Origin: Acheta domesticus
Lineage: Eukaryota > Arthropoda > Insecta > Orthoptera > Gryllidae
Length of the DNA stretch: 64,000 bases
Direction: 5' to 3'
Assembly: GCA_031308135.1 (NCBI GenBank)
Contig: JAHLJT010000631.1
Span: forward strand, 198,538,626 to 198,602,625
In this document: piece by piece, positions 58,286 through 64,000 of the stretch
Layout of the letters: every line of letters starts with the position of its first letter
Position numbering within the stretch: position 1 is the first letter of the stretch
Position numbers and translations under genes: made by a program
The notes under the pieces: model-generated
Told to the model about the DNA's origin: nothing
Seen by the model: the letters and a program-made list of their open reading frames with translations, nothing else
The model's database searches: none

Positions 58286-60090
58286 ATGCAGACCGAACAG
58301 TGCATTGAAGAATCTTTGTAGGGGCACGTAGGCCATTAACCAAACCCACAGGTCAATATCAACAGAGATAAAATAGCGTCGCCGTATGTGCCATGCAACA
58401 ATCAATAAAAAATACAAAACTAGTATATTACTGGTGTGAAAGGGTAAAAGACTGAGAAAAACTGTGATGTTGCATTGCGTGATGTACAAATAATTCAAAA
58501 GAACTCAAACATTCTAGCAGGCAAAAGGTCGATCGTGGTTGACTGAGGTTACCGGACCGCTGCCATTCGCAGCTCGTATTATGGTCGGTGTCCTTGCATT
58601 TGTCACTTACTGGGCCGCGTCACATCGTGGTTTATATCGTATGGCGAACCTGCCACCGCCGCCAAATGATTCGCCCATCAGCCACATGTCAGTTTTGCCT
58701 CAAAACAACAGATTGCGAAGTGGTCATGGCTGAATAAGCACCTGTACGGAGTCATCTTTCCCCTTCCCTCCACCCGCACCAACCCTAGCGTCACACCGCC
58801 GGCAGCTTATACTAAAAGCTAAGCGTCGTCAAGGCAAATTAGTAGAAATATCGAGTTTGAGTGCAAGAGGCCAGAATAAGCATGTATTCAATTAATGAAT
58901 ACTGCGACATGTACTTAGTCTTCGGCGAGTGCCGGAGCAACGCTCGTGTGGCAGCTCGAGTGTACGCCGAGAGATATCCGAGCAGAAGATTCCCTTCCCA
59001 CTGCGTTTTTCTGCGCCTCGGCGCATGAATACTTGCGTCGAGGTCAGTTTTACCGGGCGAAAGTGTCGATGCAGGTGTGTCTCGCTCATCTGTCGCTACA
59101 GAGGAAGCAGCATTGGAACATTTGGAACAGGAGCCTTCAAGCAGTGTGCGAGATTTCGCGCATGACAAACCTCCCTCGGTCGGTTGTGCATGCCATATTG
59201 CGAAATGATCGAATGCACACATTTCACTACGTAAGTGCACATGGACTGCTAAGTGGCGACGAACGAAGGCGGGTGACATTTTGTGAGTGGCTTCTGAGCC
59301 AGCAGGCCATAGAAGATGACTTCAGTTCCCGCGTGCTATGGACTGACGAATCCACATTCACTTGAGAAGGTGTGTTCAACCAGCTCAATGAGCACTGATG
59401 GGCGGCGATAAATCCACGTGTCCCGCGTTCATATAAGCATCAATTGCGATGGAGCATCAACATTTGGGTCGGCATTCTGGGTAACAATAAACGGTCTGTA
59501 CGTCCTTCCGCGTCGCTTGAATGGACAGGCGTATCTTACGTTCCTTCAAACTGTTCTCCCCGACCTTCTCGAGGACGTGCCCCTGGCCCTTCGCAGTAGA
59601 ATATTGTTTCAGCACGATGGTGCGCCATCGCACTACACTCAAGACGTTCGAACGCACCTGGATGCCTGTTTCCCGGGCCGCTGGATAGATCGCGGAGGTC
59701 CCATCACCTGGCCACCACGATCACCCGACCTGACACCCATGGATTTTTTTCTTTTGGGGCTACGTGAAGAGTCAAGTGTACGCGACGACGCCGGCCGACG
59801 CGCACGAGGTCGTCGCGCGTATACACGCAGTTATGGCCCACATTAACGAGAGTGGAGTATTGGGAAATGTGCAACGCTCCATCGCAGCACGTGCGCTAGC
59901 ATGTCAGCATCAGGGACCGAAAAGGTATTGAATACCGGTAAAAATACCGGCATAATACCGGTATTTTTTCATATCGGTATAAAATACCTTTATTCTTTTA
60001 TACCGGTAAAATACCTTTAAAAGACGTCTATACCGGTATGGACGTCCATAAAGGTTATACCGGTATTATACCGGTATTTTCGATGGAAAT

Positions 60091-60684
60091 GTCGCGTTCG
60101 CTGCCCCGCACGCGCGTTCGCGGCCCCGCACGCGCGTTCGCGGCCCCACACGCGCGTTCGCTCCCCAAATGCGCGTTCGCTCCCCAAACGCACGTTTGCT
60201 TCCCCAAACGCGCGTTCGCGGCCCTACACGCGCGTTCGCTCCCCCACACGCGCGTTCACGTCCCCACATGCGCGTTCGCGCCCCCACAAGCGCGTTCGCG
60301 GCCCCACAAGCGCGTTCGCGGCCCCACACGCGCGTTCGCTCCCCCAAACGCGCGTTCACTCCCCCAAACGCGCGTTCTCGTCCTTACACGCGCGTTCGCG
60401 TCCCTACACGCGCGTTCGCGGCCCCACACGCGCGTTCGCTCCCCAAACGCACGTTCGCTCCCCCAAACGCGCGTTCGCGGCCCCACACGCGGGTTCGCGG
60501 CCCCACAAGCGCGTTCGCTCCCCAAACGCGCGTTCGCTCTCCAAACGCGGCTTCGCGTCGTCACAAGCGCGTTCGCTCCCCAAACGCGCGTTCGCGGCCC
60601 CACAGGCGGGTTCGCGGCCTCACACGCTCGTTCGCGTGTCCACACGCGCGTTCGGTCCCCCAAACACGCCTTCGCGTCCCCAGA
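60091..60684. repeat. 30-unit CpG-rich minisatellite, 19-20 bp period
   Basis: The units follow CGCGCGTTCGCGGCCCCACA or the variant CGCGCGTTCGCTCCCCAAA. I count about 30. The array lacks stop codons in several frames, which produces spurious long ORFs on both strands. It is an extreme GC outlier in this AT-rich window. Confidence 0.95.
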
Positions 60685-60699
60685 CTATTATAATAATTC

Positions 60700-60850
60700 T
60701 CTCTCAACCAACAACAGAACTCGACCTAGGTAGAATGTCTGGTGACGAAAATACGCCAACGTTGAGACTCGAACCCTAGGATCCCCGGTCAGAAACTCTG
60801 CGGAGTCAATAATTGTTCCTCTGAACCATCTCAGCGTAAAAAATCAGAAT
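60700..60850 (-). mobile_element. tRNA-like SINE head, third family
   Basis: The minus strand contains GAGATGGTTCAGAGGAAC (box A-like) and GGTTCGAGTCTC (box B-like), spaced about as in a tRNA. No functional tRNA cloverleaf is supported. It differs from the heads of the other two SINE families. Confidence 0.45.
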
Positions 60851-61126
60851 GTTTCCCCTCCGAAACCTGTATGATTATACTGAAATACCGGTATTTTCTC
60901 ATTTTCTATAGAGGTATTTTACCGGTATAGACGTCGAATAAAGGTAAATTACCTCTAAAAATACCGGTATTTGACGTCTTACACCGGTATTTTTTAAGGT
61001 ATTTTGAATAAAGGTATAATAGAGGTAAAGGTATTTCTATTCCGGTATAAATACCTTTACCGCTATTATTTCGGTATTCAGTCCCTCTCATCATGTGCAT
61101 GGGGGGCATTTGAACACTTTTTATAA

Positions 61127-62556
61127 GTGCATTTATTAATTTATGTATTTTTCTTTTTTTACTTTTTCTCTCTCCTTATTTATATTAATTTTTTTCCTTA
61201 GAACTAAAAGAATTCAATTTTCAATGTGAAAATAATTTTATGTATTATCAGATATGTTTTGGAGAAAAAATACACAGAGCAATTGTGCTGCAGTTATGAT
61301 TTAATTTGCATATTGTTTATGTTTATTCCTGTTTCCCATAAAACATTCTTTTGAGATATAAATCCGTTATAAGTAAAAAAATAACCAACATAAAACTATG
61401 TAATTATTAGGGTGTTTTTATGTAAAATCTACAAAAATTATCCAATTAATATTTTTCAGTTCAAAAAAGTATGCATTTATTAAATAGAAAAGTTATAAAT
61501 TGATTAATTTTTTAAATAAACGAAAATATTGAACATGTAGAGATAAAACTGAAAGATTTAGGACTTGCATGTAAAGTATTTCTAACTAATTTAAAGTAGC
61601 AAAATATGCATGTTCTAAAATATTTAAGTAGTGAGGATATTGATTCAGCATTAAAATAAATTTAAAAAATTACACAATTCAAAAGAAGGTTTGGGGTTAA
61701 AAATTGATTATACTGCATAATTTTTTCCCTCTTTGCCGATTTTTGTTGTACATTATGAAAATATCAAAGAAAAATATTGAAAATTACAACACTGAAATAG
61801 TGTAGTAGTGAACTCCCTTACATTCTGTACTACGTAGTAACCTCGAAAACTCGTCCTCCCTTTGAATTGATAAACGCTAAGAAAGTATCAGTACTGCAAT
61901 CAATCATTCGTGTACAAAGAGAACTGACTTTCATCGTTCTACAGAACAGGTGTTAGAGAAAATTCGGCGTCGGCATCGATACACTATTAAATTGAAGAAA
62001 TGGTCGTTACTCATTTGTGTACGTATCTGCTAACTACAAAGCAAGCTCAAAGAAACAAAACAACTCCAAGAATACTTTTCCCGAGTAGCTGTCAACTGCC
62101 TTATGAAATGGTTTCACGAAGTAACTTCAAGATTTGGGCGAAAGACTCATCTTGCATCTTGCTCTCATCTTGCATCTGGAAAAGCAAAGCGGCGGGTAGA
62201 ATGGTCATTCAACTTCGAGAAATGGGTAGTCGAGGCCGTTTGCCTTACCTTCGATGTTTCACGTACAACAGTTTAGCATATTTTGCAATAGCAGTTATTT
62301 CGGAACGCTTTCGCTGCGGCAACAGGATGTGCTCTTACTGTACCACATATTGCTTAAGCTAAAATAATATTTGACGGGTGGTATTAAGGAAGTTCATCGA
62401 TCTTTTACGGCACGAACAGATACTTTTATTTTGGAAAGATACAATATTTTTGTGGGGGGAAATGTTGATATCCATCAATGAGGGCTACATCTTAGATAAA
62501 CCGTGCAGTCGTTTATTAAGAAGTTTAAAGCTGGCTAGTGTTATTTTAAGAACTCA
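61127..62556. other. AT-rich interior of the long-arm element
   Basis: Mostly AT-rich and featureless. Around 61935-62360 (+), broken frames (EKIRRRHRYTIKLKKW, NCLMKWFHEVTSRFGRKTHL) suggest an eroded transposase, but I cannot name a family. Confidence 0.4.
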
Positions 62557-63156
62557 GAAAATGACAGCCGGGAGAATCAATTCAAATTCCAAAGATAATA
62601 AATTCAGTATTTTCATTAACGAATTTTTTATCTCCTAAATACTTCGTAGTGTATCACGATATTTATAATAATCTACAGGAGACTATCATTTACGCGGCAA
62701 TCTTAAGCCCAAGGCACTAGTTCATATTAATATGTGCTAAAAATAACAATTCGAGCATTCCAGGAAATTCAATACTTTTCATAAATGTTGGATCGTGTTT
62801 AACATTTATGTTTACGCCGCCGTGTTCCTTGGCTATCATTTTGAACAAAACTCGATATTCTGTACGTACATTTAAAATATTTATTGAATAGAACTTGCAA
62901 ATACTTGCTACTATTAAGTATTCTAGTGTAAGCAACGCGATGCTTTCCAGAATATTATTCGGAGAAACGAGGAAATGCTCCGCGCAGGTGACGCCGGTCT
63001 CTTTGCGGCCGGTTTGAATTTCGCGCCCCGGAAGTGATTTTTAAACTCAATTTTCTCAAAGACAATTTTTTTTTCGGGAAAACTGGACCTGCTATTCTTC
63101 ATGTCTGGCAACACAGAACCTGTGGTATTTTTTTGTAACGGGAGCTTCTGGACACC
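62557..63156 (-). repeat. Right long inverted arm
   Basis: Partner of 57648-58285; also matched by the remnant at 3150-3500. Confidence 0.8.
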
Positions 63157-63853
63157 TGTATATATACAGGTTGGAACAGCTAAGTGTTAACACCCCTTGT
63201 ATCTCCTCAACCGCTCAAGATACGAAGATGCCTATTGGACAGTCGATTGATTGAACAAGGGCTACTTGACTACAGCACGCTTCGTCATTGCGCTATTTTT
63301 TACTGTGAAGATATAAGGTCAACTTTGTTTTTTTTAATGGAACCCTATGCTAAATTTTAGCGTATCGTAATGCGCTTAAAAAGACAATTTCAAATATGCG
63401 TATATCTTTGTATTTTAGCGAATAGTTTTTTAGCAATTGATGTGCTTTTGTAATATATTTTTCCACTGAGACGGCGATTTTCTGCTCGACCTTTCTGCTA
63501 ACTAAATGGGGAACTTCGCGAGTCCGTCCTTCAGACAAAGGCGCTCATTTACTTCAGCACTGTAGCAACTACTTTCTTCGATACTAATTTTGCCGAAAGA
63601 TGACTTCGTACAAAGAAGCATGCTGCATTCAAGATTCAGGAAAGTTCTTGTATTGCCACGCAATTACTATTCTGTTGTTTTGAAAACTGTGACAACACAT
63701 TCTATTATCAGTTGGGAGTAAATAATACAAAATTAAAATGAACAATAGCTTATTAATCATAATTTATTCGTAACTAACCGTCACATACAAAGAATACACA
63801 TTGATCAAAATAGAAATAAAAACATACCAAATTCATTGTTACAGAACAATGCT
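63157..63853. other. Non-coding end of a further transposon, tentative
   Basis: The sequence from about 63170 (GTTAACACCCCTTGTATCTC) up to the transposase stop at 63854 is probably the 3' flank of the element that continues beyond the window. Confidence 0.35.
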
Positions 63854-64000
63854 TTACTTAAGCATGTGTTCGAAGTGTTGTCCATCTGCTGCAATGCACA
63901 TTTGCAGTCGCCGTTCGAAGGACAAATGACTGACAAACACTTGATATACTCGAAAGAGCTTCGGTGATATGTCGCTTCATATCCCCTGGCGTTATTGGAA
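63854..64000 (-). pseudogene. Transposase C-terminal end, cut by the window edge
   Basis: The minus strand reads FERRLQMCIAADGQHFEHML and stops at 63854. This matches the C-terminal C...DG.HFEH.L block of the same broad transposase group as 58882-61126. Upstream in the visible part a stop is already present (the frame is broken near 63990), so it is probably dead. Most of the gene lies outside the window. Confidence 0.6.

Larger units (their letters stand above)
59911..61087. mobile_element. hAT-like non-autonomous element rich in ACCGGTAT
   Basis: The ends are CAGGGACCGAAAAGG and, in complement, GAGGGACTGAATACC. The flanks TCAGCAT and TCATCAT may be a mutated target duplication. Both subterminal regions are packed with ACCGGTAT/ATACCGGT motifs and AGGTATTTTACC-like palindromes. 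The centre is a GC-rich minisatellite (60091-60684) and a tRNA-like SINE head (60700-60850). It has no transposase. Confidence 0.7.
58882..61126 (+). pseudogene. Tc1/mariner-type transposase split by a hAT-like insertion
   Basis: ATG 58882 begins MYSINEYCDMYLVFGECRSN, continuing as a DUF4817-like N-terminal HTH region (ARVAARVYAERYPSRRFPSH). After a frameshift come NLPRSVVHAILRNDRMHTFH and LWTDESTFT with the first catalytic Asp. A stop at 59362 and frame changes precede LFQHDGAPSHYTQDVRTHLD (second Asp) and WPPRSPDLTPMDFFLLGLRE (third). The frame approaches its end as RSIAARALACQH at 59910, where the hAT-like element begins. Sequence after that insertion (61088-61126) supplies the missing end, a GAFEHFL-type terminus typical of this family, with a stop at 61126. 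So the split is recent relative to the gene, but the gene was already breaking up. Confidence 0.8.
57648..63156. mobile_element. 5.5 kb structure with ~0.6 kb inverted arms
   Basis: 57648-58285 and 62557-63156 are inverted copies of one another. The outer ends read GGTGTCCAGAAGCTCCCGTT and both abut TA-rich sequence. The arms share many blocks through to the inner TGAAAATACTGA..TTTATTATCT part. The interior holds a transposase pseudogene (58882-61126) and about 1.4 kb of unassigned AT-rich DNA. Whether that transposase belongs to this element or is another nested insertion is open. Confidence 0.7.

Noticed and set aside
60038..60733. ORFs of 231, 174 and 135 codons on both strands with Arg/Pro/Ala repeats
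   Set aside because: They are products of a stop-free 19-20 bp GC minisatellite and are open in several frames on both strands.

Overview
This is a eukaryotic, very probably insect, nuclear window: AT-rich, intron-containing, with AATAAA signals and a dense mix of arthropod-type transposable elements. The variety (Helitron, mariner, Tc1, piggyBac, Mutator-like, hAT, copia, a solo gypsy-type LTR, CR1-group and Jockey-type LINEs, two tRNA-derived SINE families) suits a large, repeat-rich genome such as a cockroach, termite or other hemimetabolous insect. That placement is an inference; nothing here fixes the species.

Only two host genes are supported. A terminal coding exon at 3642-3913 (+) closes a gene I cannot name and is followed by about 3 kb of AT-rich sequence that may be its 3' UTR. 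The clear gene is a two-exon AP endonuclease of the exonuclease III family (Rrp1/APEX1 orthologue) at 43170-45645 (+), 443 aa, with all key active-site residues present.

Layout: 0-3.5 kb holds a piggyBac scrap, a deleted Helitron (781-2684, -), a small fold-back repeat and an old copy of a long terminal repeat arm. 3.6-7 kb is the host exon and probable UTR. 8.4-9.5 kb is a broken mariner, 9.8-10.1 kb a SINE, and 10.4-13.6 kb a degraded Mutator-like transposon containing a second SINE. 15.8-21.2 kb is a giant fold-back structure whose arms consist of diverged ~300 bp tandem units and whose loop carries a Tc1-like element that itself carries a MITE. 22.2-24.8 kb has short tandem and palindromic repeats, a second SINE copy and microsatellites. 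26-32.4 kb has a Jockey-type RT scrap, a mariner scrap and a nearly full CR1-group LINE (-) with an intact ORF1. 33-34 kb is a deleted hAT. 34.5-39.4 kb is a copia retrotransposon (-) split by a solo LTR. 40.9-41.6 kb is a hAT-type MITE with a perfect 8-bp target duplication. 43-45.7 kb is Rrp1. 47.2-48.8 kb is a dead piggyBac. 51-54.4 kb is the second Helitron copy (+), carrying a SINE and a second solo LTR. 54.4-57.5 kb has GC-rich, LTR-like blocks. 57.6-63.2 kb is a 5.5 kb structure with ~0.6 kb inverted arms; inside it is a Tc1/mariner-type transposase split by a hAT-like element that contains a 30-unit CpG-rich minisatellite.

Almost every mobile-element gene is broken by stops or frameshifts; the exception is the LINE ORF1. 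The nesting gives relative ages: copia before its solo LTR, Helitron B before its SINE and LTR, and the fold-back before Tc1, which precedes its MITE. I found no prokaryotic feature, CRISPR array, functional tRNA or rRNA gene. The most unusual items are the 15.8-21.2 kb fold-back with a different number of repeat units in each arm, the CpG-rich array inside the ACCGGTAT-rich element, and the LINE ORF1 combining a 2A-like motif, a PHD-like finger and an esterase, separated from ORF2 by one in-frame UGA.
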